29,768 nt of DNA, from IMG/VR virus record IMGVR_UViG_3300044613_002764, positions 1 through 29,768 of that record. One strand, given 5' to 3'. Shown in pieces: positions 7,942 through 16,188 of the stretch. This stretch comes from a virus. Below the pieces are notes generated by a model. It made no database searches. It was given only the letters and a program-made list of their open reading frames with translations, and was not told the origin of the DNA. Every line of letters begins with the position of its first letter. The first letter of the stretch is position 1. The position numbers and the translations under genes were made by a program.

Positions 7942-8400
7942 TTAGATGGATGTTCGCGACACGACCACTGGTTGTGCTGCGTTTTGGTTTGCTGTTGTGA
8001 TTTGAGTCACAGGCACAGCTCGTGGTGCGCAGTAGGCTTTGATGCCGCTGATAACCGTGTTTGCTGTGTTTCGGTCGATGGCAACGCGGACGTATCGGTT
8101 CACTACCTGGCTGACACACAATGTGACAGTTTTGTTGGTATCGGCATCGGTCCATGCATAGCTCGCACCAGTGATGGCTGTCCATCCAGTGCTGCCATCA
8201 TCGCTGCGCTGCAGCTGGAATGTGCCTGTGCCAGTCGAAGTCACTGCGCCCAAATCGATAACGATGTTCACATCGAAATCGCCTAGCAAATCAAGCACCG
8301 ATGAGTTGACATCGGTAGTGCCTGCAGCCAGGTTCTTGGTCGTCGCAGCTGTCGCGTCTGGGAACATGGTGACGATTTGGTATTCGTTAAAAGTTGCCAT
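7942..8400 (-). CDS. Unknown or head decoration protein, 152 aa
   Basis: Starts MATFNEYQIVTMFP at ATG 8400, which overlaps the capsid stop by one base (TAATG), with AAGGTGA upstream. It is almost all beta, with strands such as FDVNIVIDLGAV and GTFQLQRSDDGSTGW, a jelly-roll or Ig-like look. The place directly after the capsid gene is where head decoration or accessory capsid proteins often lie. No family is recognised. It could instead be a minor structural protein. Confidence 0.6.
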   Translation of the reverse strand: MATFNEYQIVTMFPDATAATTKNLAAGTTDVNSSVLDLLGDFDVNIVIDLGAVTSTGTGTFQLQRSDDGSTGWTAITGASYAWTDADTNKTVTLCVSQVVNRYVRVAIDRNTANTVISGIKAYCAPRAVPVTQITTANQNAAQPVVVSRTSI

Positions 8401-9611
8401 TATGCTTTCACCTTCAATCGGCTGAATGCCTCTTCTAGGACTGGGGCACCGTCGCTGAATTTGTGCATGACGTAGCCATACTCACCAGCGGATGCGTAAG
8501 GATCTTCCACCAGGACTTGGATAGCCAGGTTAAGAAAATCATAGATGTGATAGTATTGGAAATCTCCAAATACTACTGGGTAGTTGCCAGCTGTGAGTGC
8601 CGTCGGTGCGGACTCTGACTCGTACAATGGTCGCCCTTTGAGAGTCATAGGAGTGCCGACTGCCAATACGTTTCCGATTCCAGCGGACTCGCTGAAAATA
8701 TACTGGTTTGCGGAGTCCTTGAGTTTCATCACAGCTGTGACGAACTGTCGGCTTCCGACCCAGCTTGCTCGGTTTCGGATGGTCATTTTGCAGTTCATCA
8801 TCACTGACATGATGTCGTCTGCGGCAATGGTTCCTGACCCTGCAGTTTCAACGTCTCGGCTTGTCGAAATGCCGTCTGCGGATGCAGTGAAAATTCCTAG
8901 CCACTGGCCAGTTCCATTTCCTTGCATTGCTGCGGATTCTTCCTTAAGTCGCACGCTGTAGTCGAGTTCCTCAGCCAGCCACTGCTCGACATCGATGACC
9001 GATTGCTCGATGAGCAGTCTGGAGTTTGATGTTTTGACAGTCACTCGGTGTGGCTTGAAATCTCGCTGGCCAGTTGTGACGCTGGTCGCGATGGCTGTTT
9101 CGGTTTCACCCTGCCAGTAGCTGGTCGCTCGGTTGGTTTGCCGTGGCACAGAAACGTTGCCTCGAATCGTTTGCACGCGACTGATTTGCCGCATGAAAAT
9201 CGGATCGTTGACAGGCTTGATAATCTCGTTAAGGATTACCGTCGGGACCAAAAATCCACCAGCAGTGTTTGGATTCACTTGCTGATTTGCTCGGATGTTT
9301 TGAACCTGGCTGCTGTCGCCTCGCAGGTACTGTCGCCAGCTGCGGACAGCTGCGTCTTCTACCTGTTGGCTGTTGTTGGCGCCCATGACCGCAGGACCAT
9401 TTGCTGGCTGCATCATGAATGACCGTGCGGACTCAAGCTCGGCTCGGACCTCAAGTTCCTTTTTCGCGTCTAGCATGTCTGCGACCGCTTTGTCGAATCT
9501 CGCCTCTATATCAGCTGGCATAGTTGCCTTGCCTTCGTAGGTTGCGCGAGTCTCATCGACGAACGATACAGCAGCAGCTAGTTGTTGATTTAGCTCGTTT
9601 ACTGATTTCAT
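8400..9611 (-). CDS. Major capsid protein, HK97 fold, 403 aa
   Basis: Residues 1-70 or so form the coiled-coil scaffold region removed by the protease (NQQLAAAVSFVDE and DKAVADMLDAKKELEV). The shell domain then shows NTAGGFLVPTVILNEI near residue 115 (a common mature N-arm and P-loop start), PVNDPIFMRQ, strands such as VPRQTNRATSYWQGE, an ATSVTTGQRDFKPHRV turn, and the C-terminal FGDFQYYHIYDF element seen in HK97-type shells. Its start overlaps the protease stop (ATGA). Confidence 0.93.
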   Translation of the reverse strand: MKSVNELNQQLAAAVSFVDETRATYEGKATMPADIEARFDKAVADMLDAKKELEVRAELESARSFMMQPANGPAVMGANNSQQVEDAAVRSWRQYLRGDSSQVQNIRANQQVNPNTAGGFLVPTVILNEIIKPVNDPIFMRQISRVQTIRGNVSVPRQTNRATSYWQGETETAIATSVTTGQRDFKPHRVTVKTSNSRLLIEQSVIDVEQWLAEELDYSVRLKEESAAMQGNGTGQWLGIFTASADGISTSRDVETAGSGTIAADDIMSVMMNCKMTIRNRASWVGSRQFVTAVMKLKDSANQYIFSESAGIGNVLAVGTPMTLKGRPLYESESAPTALTAGNYPVVFGDFQYYHIYDFLNLAIQVLVEDPYASAGEYGYVMHKFSDGAPVLEEAFSRLKVKA

Positions 9612-10750
9612 TTGATGTTCCTCAATCTGGCAAATTTTTCCGCCTGTCGCTCCATGGCTGTCGGTGCAGACGCAGCCTCAATCAGCTGGTCCAGTGCCTC
9701 GCGTAGCGCATACAGCTTCTCGATGGAAACCTTGCCCAATGTTTTGTTGTCGCTCGACCGTAGCTCGAAAACTTCGGTCGCTCGTCGTGTTGCTGCATCG
9801 ACTGCATCACGAGCAGCATCGATTTCATCAGCCATGGATTTGCCAGCATGAGCAGATCCAAAATCTTGTCGGACAGCTGTCGCCTCCGATTCAGGTACGG
9901 CAGGGAAATTCACCTGCGACACCTCAAAAATTTTCGCAATTCGAGTTACCAGATAGCATTCACGCTGGCATTTTCTGATTGACTCGACATCGAACGCATT
10001 TAGGTCCATGTTCATGGTCGCCGCCATTTCCAGCAGCGCGTCGCCGTTCTGCATCTCGACGTAGTCGCCTAGGTTGAACCCGATGGACAGACCGACTCGT
10101 TTTCCAGCAGCCAGTCGTTCCATGGCGACCGTTCTGGCATCCTGCGCATCACCTGTAGTGTGATAGTCGACCTCGACATCGATGCCTGCACCAGTGTCAA
10201 CTGCCGAGCGGATGTAGCCGATAGCCAGGTCCTCTGCATCGTGTGCAGCCAGGAATGAACCGTTCGCGACGAAATCTGGCAGCGCAGCTGTGGCAGACCC
10301 TGGCGCGAACACTGTCATGTAGGAATCCATTTTTCCGTACGCCAATGCCGTCCCCTTAAGTCCTCCTTTTGATTCGACCGCGTCGTCCATGCGTAGATCG
10401 AATTGTCGGTGCTGAATTTTTGTCATGTTCATCTGCCTGTTTTGCTCCTGATCGATAATGTAATTATAGGCAGATGTAAACCATGCCTTCGCCGTCCTGC
10501 CGCCCCACAGCAGCGCAGCCACATATGCTGGCGAGTCCTCAGGTTCATCCAGGAATCGTTCGTTTCTCTGCCACCATCGGTATCCCTTGCGGATTTTGTT
10601 TTCGGTCTGCTGCTCACCCGCTGCCATCGACCTGGCTTCCTTGATGGTCGCAGGTTCCAGCCCGTCGCCGCCTAGCCCCTGCTCGAACATGTACAGTCCT
10701 CGCTTGCATGCATTTTGTACGGCTTTTGGCGGATAGAAAATTTCTGGCAT
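9608..10750 (-). CDS. Prohead protease with extra N-terminal domain, 380 aa
   Basis: Residues 1-110 form a helical domain: PPKAVQNACKRGLYMFEQ, EARSMAAGEQQT and LLWGGRTAKAWF. This block is found in several phage structural genes ahead of the protease. The protease follows: GTALAYGKMDSYMTVFAPGS near 140, FLAAHDAEDLAIGYI near 170 with the expected catalytic His, RVGLSIGFNLGDY with the Ser near 225, and an E-V-S-Q-V-N-F-P-A-V-P block near 280 as in HK97 S78-type proteases. The C-terminal helices (about 300-380) may be a scaffold. It sits just upstream of the capsid gene. Confidence 0.85.
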   Translation of the reverse strand: MPEIFYPPKAVQNACKRGLYMFEQGLGGDGLEPATIKEARSMAAGEQQTENKIRKGYRWWQRNERFLDEPEDSPAYVAALLWGGRTAKAWFTSAYNYIIDQEQNRQMNMTKIQHRQFDLRMDDAVESKGGLKGTALAYGKMDSYMTVFAPGSATAALPDFVANGSFLAAHDAEDLAIGYIRSAVDTGAGIDVEVDYHTTGDAQDARTVAMERLAAGKRVGLSIGFNLGDYVEMQNGDALLEMAATMNMDLNAFDVESIRKCQRECYLVTRIAKIFEVSQVNFPAVPESEATAVRQDFGSAHAGKSMADEIDAARDAVDAATRRATEVFELRSSDNKTLGKVSIEKLYALREALDQLIEAASAPTAMERQAEKFARLRNIK

Positions 10751-10751
10751 G

Positions 10752-11501
10752 TTAGACCTCGAGCGTTACTGGCTTGATAGATGATACCGTCTCGCCATTG
10801 ACCTCAAATTCCAAATGGCATTTGCAGTTTCCGAGACATGGTGTCGAGCATGCGCCTGGCGTCGTGAACAGGTCATCTGGGAAAAATGGCGACATGCCAG
10901 CAAGTGCTGGACAATCCTGACAGTGAATTTCGACAGCTCCCAGAACCCATGTGATTTCAGTTTCTATCGGCAGATTGTCGACCGCAGCCTGACCCGCAAT
11001 CCCTCTGGCTTTACCCATGTATAGACGCTGGCGCTGCAGGATCAGGTCCTCGCGCAGCTCGCCGAATTCGTCGTCGTATCTGCCGTCGAGAATGTCGTCA
11101 ATGAATCCCTGAAGGTAGTCGGCATCGACGTCGGCAATGGATTGACCAGCCAGAATGTCCTCGGTTCCAAATTCTGTAAACAGTGCTGTCGACACCTGAT
11201 CTCGACCTATCCAGTGCGCGTTGGCGTTCGCCTGCAGGATCGCGTCGAAAAATGCGTCCGCCCACTGCGTCTCATCGATGGCACCATTGACCAGTCTGCT
11301 CGTCGCCCTTTTTGATGCGTTCCAGTTGAAATTCAGCATGTCGGTAAACCATGCCTGATGGCTTCGGTTTCCTGGCTGATTAAATGCCGACGGCAGCGCC
11401 CTGATTTCGACTGGCTTCGGAGTATAGACCAGCACACGAGTTGCCAGCTGGTCGTAATGTGACCCCAAATGGCTGACACAATGGCGGCTGGTTTTACACA
11501 T
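10752..11501 (-). CDS. MuF-like head morphogenesis protein, 249 aa
   Basis: It starts at ATG 11501, 8 bases before the end of the portal gene, giving MCKTSRHCVSHLGSHY. The middle is helical. The C-terminus carries the cysteine cluster typical of MuF/SPP1 gp7-type proteins: HCQDCPALAGMSPF, then PGACSTPCLGNCKCHLEFEV. These minor head proteins travel with the portal, helping capsid assembly and DNA delivery. No toxin fusion is seen at the end. The next gene starts one base beyond its stop. Confidence 0.85.
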   Translation of the reverse strand: MCKTSRHCVSHLGSHYDQLATRVLVYTPKPVEIRALPSAFNQPGNRSHQAWFTDMLNFNWNASKRATSRLVNGAIDETQWADAFFDAILQANANAHWIGRDQVSTALFTEFGTEDILAGQSIADVDADYLQGFIDDILDGRYDDEFGELREDLILQRQRLYMGKARGIAGQAAVDNLPIETEITWVLGAVEIHCQDCPALAGMSPFFPDDLFTTPGACSTPCLGNCKCHLEFEVNGETVSSIKPVTLEV

Positions 11502-12852
11502 CGGATTTCAGTTGAACGTTCTCGAGTGCGCGCAGCTGCGCAGCTGTGTACCGTGCGGACCTTGTCGCAGGAATCGGCGCCATGAGCGCAGACATGTCGA
11601 ACCATGTGCGACCGTCCTCCAGGTCAGTGATGAATCCGAGCGCTTTTCTAAATTCGCCTCGAGTCGATGCGCCAGCCTTGAACGCTTTCTCTGCTCGGTC
11701 GTATTTTGCTGTGACATCCTCATCCAATTCCCGATAGCAGGAATAGTTAAACGCCAGCATCTGGTTGTCGCTGAATGCGACCCCTTCCTCGAAAAACGCC
11801 TTGTCGAGTGTGCTGGCGATGATTGAAAGTAGCGGCAGCACAGTGTCCTCGATAAACGCCTCACGCGCCTCCGCCATGTTGTTGTACGTTTTGCTATCAG
11901 ACGGCAGCCCGAGAATCATCGGATCCACACCGAGTGCCGCCAAAATTTCTGTCATGCCATGGACCTTTTGCTCGATGGCCTTGATGTCTGTCGGCGACAT
12001 TGCGACTCTGGTGATTTCAAACGCGCCAGGTAGATCCATTGCCTGACCTCGCCTGTCTCTGGTGAATGATTGCCACCTGTCGCGCATCGACTTTCGCTGC
12101 TCTGTTGATGGCTCGAGCGCGTTGGAATCCTTCGGCGAGAATATGACGCCAGGGATACCCATATTGGTCATGAGCGTGGCTGCATAGTTTGCCGCCTCGT
12201 TGTCGCTGACGACCTGTCGCAGACATGCCATAAGTGCTGACATGCCCAGCGCTGGATTGTTAGTGTCGACCATGCCATCGCGGAAATGGATGATTTCGGA
12301 TGGCGCGACGCTGAACTGCTGACCGCCGCCGTATGGGAAAATTTGGTATCGCGTTATCAGCTCGTTTCCATTATTCGGCGAACCATCGACATGCGTGTCC
12401 GATTTCGGTTGCACCTGAAACGGCATCAATGGCGCGAGCCCGATCATCAGCCCTGTCTTATTTCGGCGCTTCAATAAGTATGCGTTTCCGTACACCTTCA
12501 GGCTGCAGGAAATCGCTTTCATCAGCGTATGCTGGTCGAGTCCTGGCATGGGATTCGTCCATGCGAAAATTCGATAATCTGGCGAGTAGACGACCGCGCC
12601 GTCTGGCTGAACTGTTTTCAGCTCCAGTTTCGGCTGCGCGACTTTCTGTGCAATCTTGCTGATGGCGATGGCGACAGTGCTGTTCGACTCGATCGTCCCT
12701 GCCTCGCTGCGCCAGTCCCTGTCTGTGGCTCCATAGCGCAGATACCCGCCGAGCATAGACGATGGACCGACGTATTTGTCGCCGACAAACTCAAAGTTTT
12801 TATTCTGTGCCTTCGGTCGAGCAGCTCGAATTTCTATGCCAAAAATTTTCAT
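11494..12852 (-). CDS. Portal protein, HK97-like, 452 aa
   Basis: The protein begins MKIFGIEIRAA and shows portal hallmarks: STVAIAISKIAQKVAQ, MKAISCSLKVYGNAYLL, GPS-like strands with EIIHFRD (E-I-I-H), the NEAANYAATLMTNMGIPG helix-loop, SPKDSNALE, and a C-terminal LAALGVDPMILGL segment with EDTVLPLLSIIASTLD. Portals form the dodecameric gate for DNA entry and the base for tail joining. The ATG is 3 bases after the terminase stop. The order terminase, portal, MuF, protease and capsid is the standard HK97-like set. Confidence 0.93.
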   Translation of the reverse strand: MKIFGIEIRAARPKAQNKNFEFVGDKYVGPSSMLGGYLRYGATDRDWRSEAGTIESNSTVAIAISKIAQKVAQPKLELKTVQPDGAVVYSPDYRIFAWTNPMPGLDQHTLMKAISCSLKVYGNAYLLKRRNKTGLMIGLAPLMPFQVQPKSDTHVDGSPNNGNELITRYQIFPYGGGQQFSVAPSEIIHFRDGMVDTNNPALGMSALMACLRQVVSDNEAANYAATLMTNMGIPGVIFSPKDSNALEPSTEQRKSMRDRWQSFTRDRRGQAMDLPGAFEITRVAMSPTDIKAIEQKVHGMTEILAALGVDPMILGLPSDSKTYNNMAEAREAFIEDTVLPLLSIIASTLDKAFFEEGVAFSDNQMLAFNYSCYRELDEDVTAKYDRAEKAFKAGASTRGEFRKALGFITDLEDGRTWFDMSALMAPIPATRSARYTAAQLRALENVQLKSDV

Positions 12853-12855
12853 CGT

Positions 12856-14253
12856 TTACCAGTCCCAGACATTTTTCGTTTTGAACAGCTCATTATATGC
12901 ACCTGACCCAGCGTCGACCTGGTCGTCGTTTTTGCCAGTCGGAAACTGCCGCAACTCATCGACGAATGCCGTATTCCATGGTTGTCGAACCAGTGCCACA
13001 TTTCCTGCGTTTACCTGGCTCGCCAGACCATCGGCTCGCAACTCTTTCGACCCTGTTTCCCTGACTGCTTTTATATTGTATCCCCCGAATAATCTGATGA
13101 ATTGTAGCGCTGCGTCCTTGCCTGCTGACCCAGGATCCTCAGGAACGACGATGCGGACCTGTTGACCGTCTGCCTGCGCCACCTGCTGCATCACTGCGTT
13201 TCTCTGGTCAGACGCCCATTGCCCCCGAATGACGTCGAGAATGTAGATTCGACCTGCTGCGTCCTTGCCGAGTTTCACACCAGCTGTCCAGTCGCCCTTG
13301 CCACTGCTGGCTGCGACGTCCCATTTCCTGACCAGCTCGAGCATCGGCGGCAGGTCGCTTGAGTCGATGTACGTGAATCGGTCGACCTTAAAAATCGCGC
13401 CTTCTCTGATGCTCGGACGTCCCTGAAACAGTGCCTGAAAATTGTACTCGCCCATCTGCTGGCGGACCTGCTCGAGGAATGACAGCGGCTTAACTTCCTG
13501 CCACAGTGCCTCGCCTGGCTGTCGACCCAGCGCGTCGTTTTCCTCCGCGATTGCTGGCAAGTTTATGAATGTCCAGCTGCTGTCTGCCTGGTCTTGCAGT
13601 CGTCCGATCAGATCGTCGTGATGCCAGCGCGTCGCGATTACGAATGCTTTCGTGCGCGGATAAAATCGCTGAACTATTGATCCCTGCCACCAGTCCCAGA
13701 TGTTTCCTCGCTCGATGGCTGACTCCGCTTGCGCTCGGTCCTTAATCGGATCATCGCACACCAGCAGTGAAATCGGATTGATGCCAGTCGGTGCGCTGCC
13801 GACTCCTCGGGCGACCAGTCTGGCGCCATTCGTCAGCCGCCATTCACTCATCGCATTCGATGACTGATCAAGTATGCCCAGCTCGGCTGCCAATTCCCTC
13901 GCAGGTCGACTCAGGTTTCTGTCGGCAAAATCCTGGCTGTATCCAGTAAAAACGATGGCATCTTTTGAGTGCCGCTGCGCCCAGTACACTGGCAGTCTGG
14001 TCGTGATGGTCTGCGACTTTCCATGTCCTGGCGGCATTGATATGGCTACGTTCTGCAGCTCGCCCTTGATGACCTTGTCTGCAATGTCGCACAGATACCT
14101 GATGTGCGTGGGAAACCCATAGTCCGCAGGTTTTCGCAGCTGATACCACTGGCTGAATGTCAGATTATGCTGCTCGATTGCCAGCCGCAGTTCCAGTTCA
14201 CGTCTGCTTAATTTGCTGTATTCGCTCAAGTTCCGCGACCATGTCCTCGACAC
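12856..14253 (-). CDS. Terminase large subunit, 465 aa
   Basis: The ATPase motor and nuclease that packages DNA. Walker A is MPPGHGKS at residues 73-80; a Walker B-like LLVCDDPI lies near 165; a coupling motif IATRWHHDDLIGRL lies near 210. The nuclease half has KWDVAASSGKGDWTAG near 300, a second acidic site EDPGSAGK near 365, and FPTGKNDDQVDAGS near 445, which supply the metal-binding acids. The start shown is GTG 14253, inside the small terminase gene; a TTG at 14229 is possible. Both starts overlap the small subunit gene. Confidence 0.93.
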   Translation of the reverse strand: MSRTWSRNLSEYSKLSRRELELRLAIEQHNLTFSQWYQLRKPADYGFPTHIRYLCDIADKVIKGELQNVAISMPPGHGKSQTITTRLPVYWAQRHSKDAIVFTGYSQDFADRNLSRPARELAAELGILDQSSNAMSEWRLTNGARLVARGVGSAPTGINPISLLVCDDPIKDRAQAESAIERGNIWDWWQGSIVQRFYPRTKAFVIATRWHHDDLIGRLQDQADSSWTFINLPAIAEENDALGRQPGEALWQEVKPLSFLEQVRQQMGEYNFQALFQGRPSIREGAIFKVDRFTYIDSSDLPPMLELVRKWDVAASSGKGDWTAGVKLGKDAAGRIYILDVIRGQWASDQRNAVMQQVAQADGQQVRIVVPEDPGSAGKDAALQFIRLFGGYNIKAVRETGSKELRADGLASQVNAGNVALVRQPWNTAFVDELRQFPTGKNDDQVDAGSGAYNELFKTKNVWDW

Positions 14254-14668
14254 TCATGCCATTGATGTCCTTGCCGTTCGTCGTGATGTCGACCTTGTCC
14301 TGCTTGCCGAAATCCTCCTTCCGTCTGCGCTCGAGATACCATGCAGCTGCCTGCCATGTCTGAGTCGATGCTGTGTGAATCACGTTGACATAATGCTCGA
14401 CGGCTTGTTCCTCGGCTCTTTTTATGGCTTCGGAAAAATCGGAAAATTCATTCATCCAGTGATGGAATGTATCGATATGAATGCCAGCGCATGTGACAGC
14501 TGTGGTCCGCGTGTTGCCCTGCGACAACGAATAGCAGATGCGCTCGACCACCTCTGGCGTGTACTTGCTCGGTCGTCCTCGCCCAGGTCGTTCCTCAGCT
14601 TTTAAGTTTTTCTTAACAGCTGGTTTTCGCTTCGGTTTAGCCGCTGGTTCTGGTTTTGGTTTCGGCAT
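14198..14668 (-). CDS. Terminase small subunit, 156 aa
   Basis: Starts MPKPKPEPAAKPKRK, with a basic tail for DNA contact, then GRPSKYTPEVVERICYSLS and a helix-turn-helix region (NTRTTAVTCAGIHIDTFHHWMNEF) followed by helical oligomerisation region EQAVEHYVNVIHTAS. The pattern GRPSKYTPE plus HTH plus FSEAIKRAEE is typical of small terminase subunits that bind the packaging site and hand DNA to the large subunit. The large subunit starts within this gene. Its N-terminal 28 residues are rich in Lys and Pro. Confidence 0.9.
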   Translation of the reverse strand: MPKPKPEPAAKPKRKPAVKKNLKAEERPGRGRPSKYTPEVVERICYSLSQGNTRTTAVTCAGIHIDTFHHWMNEFSDFSEAIKRAEEQAVEHYVNVIHTASTQTWQAAAWYLERRRKEDFGKQDKVDITTNGKDINGMSVEDMVAELERIQQIKQT

Positions 14669-14683
14669 TTATAGAGAGTACCA

Positions 14684-14827
14684 TCACTGCCAGCGACCCT
14701 TTGTCATCGACAGATGCAGCGCCGACCCTTCCCTGATCCATTGACCCTGAATCAATTTGTATCCCTTGGCAGCCATTGCCTCGCGTTGTTTTCGCATCTT
14801 GATTCGCCTCGATTCACGTCTGGTCAT
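14684..14827 (-). CDS. Small basic protein, 47 aa
   Basis: A short ORF starting MTRRESRRIKMRKQREAM at ATG 14827. The ATG overlaps the stop of the upstream gene (ATGA), and it ends RWQ 15 bases before the small terminase start. It is very basic, with an N-terminal Arg/Lys-rich helix that could bind nucleic acid. It is conserved in reading frame rather than being a shadow of another gene, and fills the gap between the lysis region and the packaging region. No family is recognised. Confidence 0.6.
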   Translation of the reverse strand: MTRRESRRIKMRKQREAMAAKGYKLIQGQWIREGSALHLSMTKGRWQ

Positions 14828-15027
14828 GGCTTTTCTTTCTCGACGATTTCAGCAGTCACACCGAATCGACCGAGCAGCAACTTTCCGATCAGGATTTCGC
14901 CAGGCTTTACATCAGTCAAGTTTCCCTCGAATGTCAGTGTCTGTCTCAGTTTCCAGCCGAATACTCGGACCACTTTTTCGAGCGGCGTTAGTGCTGGATG
15001 CCACAGCTTCAGATAGTGCGTCGTCAT
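14824..15027 (-). CDS. Unknown small protein, 67 aa
   Basis: Starts MTTHYLKLWHPAL at ATG 15027, overlapping the stop of the membrane protein upstream (ATGA), and ends EIVEKEKP. The second half (DVKPGEILIGKLLLGRFG) resembles a small beta-barrel fold, perhaps of the ASCH or DUF3850 kind, but this is a weak impression. It lies between a holin-like membrane protein and a small basic protein. Function unknown. Confidence 0.6.
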   Translation of the reverse strand: MTTHYLKLWHPALTPLEKVVRVFGWKLRQTLTFEGNLTDVKPGEILIGKLLLGRFGVTAEIVEKEKP

Positions 15028-15215
15028 TGGACAGCAGCACCGAATCCGAGCGCCGCGGCAGCTCCAGACACAGCGCCAGCCAGCCAGCGTTTCGCTGCGA
15101 GTTTGAAATCGAACTGCGCATCAATCGATGTTTTCCACTTGTCCAGGTCGACCATGATGGCTGACAACAGACCAGAAAATGCGCCGACGATGATATTTTT
15201 CACGATGATGTTCAT
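15024..15215 (-). CDS. Small holin-like membrane protein, 63 aa
   Basis: Starts MNIIVKNIIVGAFSGLL at ATG 15215. It has two hydrophobic stretches: residues 3-22 (ending LLSAIM) and about 46-62 (LAGAVSGAAAALGFGAA), separated by a charged loop DLDKWKTSIDAQFDF. The size and two-helix layout fit a holin or a small phage membrane protein. The amidase and spanin-like genes are about 1.3 kb upstream, separated by the phosphoesterase and the AT-rich spacer, so a lysis role is plausible but not proven. Confidence 0.6.
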   Translation of the reverse strand: MNIIVKNIIVGAFSGLLSAIMVDLDKWKTSIDAQFDFKLAAKRWLAGAVSGAAAALGFGAAVQ

Positions 15216-15233
15216 GATGCTTGTATTATGACC

Positions 15234-16097
15234 TCACAGAATCACCCTGCTCTGGCATGTGAGTGTGGTCTTCTTGTTCTCCGTTTTCTCGACTTGTCGC
15301 AGCTCAATCACTGCGCCGCCCATCGGCTGCGGCGACAGATTCCAGCCTGCTGCATAACTCGCCTTCGTTTTGTGATGGATGCCGTAGGTCGACAAATAAC
15401 TGCCAGTCATAACGCAGGTAACAGGTCGCTCGATAACGCGATGGTGCTGGCTGTCATAGTGCATTTTCATGTCCATAATCGCGTATCTGTTATGTTTGTG
15501 ACCTAGCCATAATGCATCGATGTTCGTGTGCCAGGCCATCATACGCTGAAAATCTGTGACACCTTTTGTGACTGGCGCAGCGCCTCCAGCACCGTGGTGT
15601 CGATAGAGTGTCCAGCTCGTTCGCTTGCTCTGTCTAAATATTTGCACGTTCCAGAATCCACACCATCCGCCAGCGACGATGTTGACATTCGGCAGTTGAT
15701 TGAGTCGGTCAATCAGGATGCTGGTCAGACAGATGTGATGCCTTTTCTCGACGTGCGCCTCATGGTTTCCGATGCCGATGCCCTCGATATGCGCTGCGTA
15801 TGGCTTCAGAAACTCGTATGCCATTTCGAGTGCTGCGTCCAATGGTGTCGAACCTAGCTGCAGCAGCTCAGGATCCAATGCCTTCAAATCAAATCGTTTT
15901 ATGTCTGACGGCAGAATGGCGTCCCAGATGTCACCGTTCAGGAATATTTTTGCGTCAAGATTCGACATCATCTCGAAATCGTGCCTCAATGCTGGCTTGT
16001 AAAGACTGCTCGACCCGAAATGCAGGTCGGAAATTAAACCCAGTCGAACGATGTCATGAACCGATCCTGTGTGAACCTGCGTAATGTGGTTTCGCAT
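15234..16097 (-). CDS. Metallophosphoesterase, calcineurin-like, 287 aa
   Basis: All five motifs of the family are present: SDLHFG (D24, H26), NGDIWD (D56), GNHE (N111, H112), a His-rich YRHHG near 166, and GHKH near 200. These bind two metals and cut a phosphodiester or phosphomonoester; the substrate cannot be told. The protein is close to a complete single-domain enzyme with a C-terminal tail (SYAAGWNLSPQPMGG). It starts MRNHITQVHTG with AAGG two bases before the ATG. Its position between the lysis genes and packaging genes is unusual. It may act on nucleotides or RNA during late growth. Confidence 0.88.
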   Translation of the reverse strand: MRNHITQVHTGSVHDIVRLGLISDLHFGSSSLYKPALRHDFEMMSNLDAKIFLNGDIWDAILPSDIKRFDLKALDPELLQLGSTPLDAALEMAYEFLKPYAAHIEGIGIGNHEAHVEKRHHICLTSILIDRLNQLPNVNIVAGGWCGFWNVQIFRQSKRTSWTLYRHHGAGGAAPVTKGVTDFQRMMAWHTNIDALWLGHKHNRYAIMDMKMHYDSQHHRVIERPVTCVMTGSYLSTYGIHHKTKASYAAGWNLSPQPMGGAVIELRQVEKTENKKTTLTCQSRVIL

Positions 16098-16188
16098 GCC
16101 TTATTTTGGCTGTGGAAAACTATGTGTATAAGTTTGGCAATATCCCAAGTGTGAGCCCAAACTACATCACCGATACCATACAAAGGGC
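16098..16188. other. AT-rich gene-free spacer with DnaA-box-like sites
   Basis: This 91-base AT-rich spacer separates two minus-strand genes. It contains TGTGGAAAA at 16111-16119 and TGTGTATAA at 16123-16131, which on the minus strand read TTTTCCACA and TTATACACA. Both match the DnaA-box consensus TTWTNCACA and are 12 bp apart. The spacer has no convincing promoter hexamers. It is a candidate origin or DnaA regulatory site. Confidence 0.4.

Noticed and set aside
15217-15229. 13-base repeat ATGCTTGTATTAT shared with 20953-20965
   Set aside because: A few 13-base repeats are expected by chance in 30 kb, and both lie near starts of unrelated small membrane genes without other similarity.
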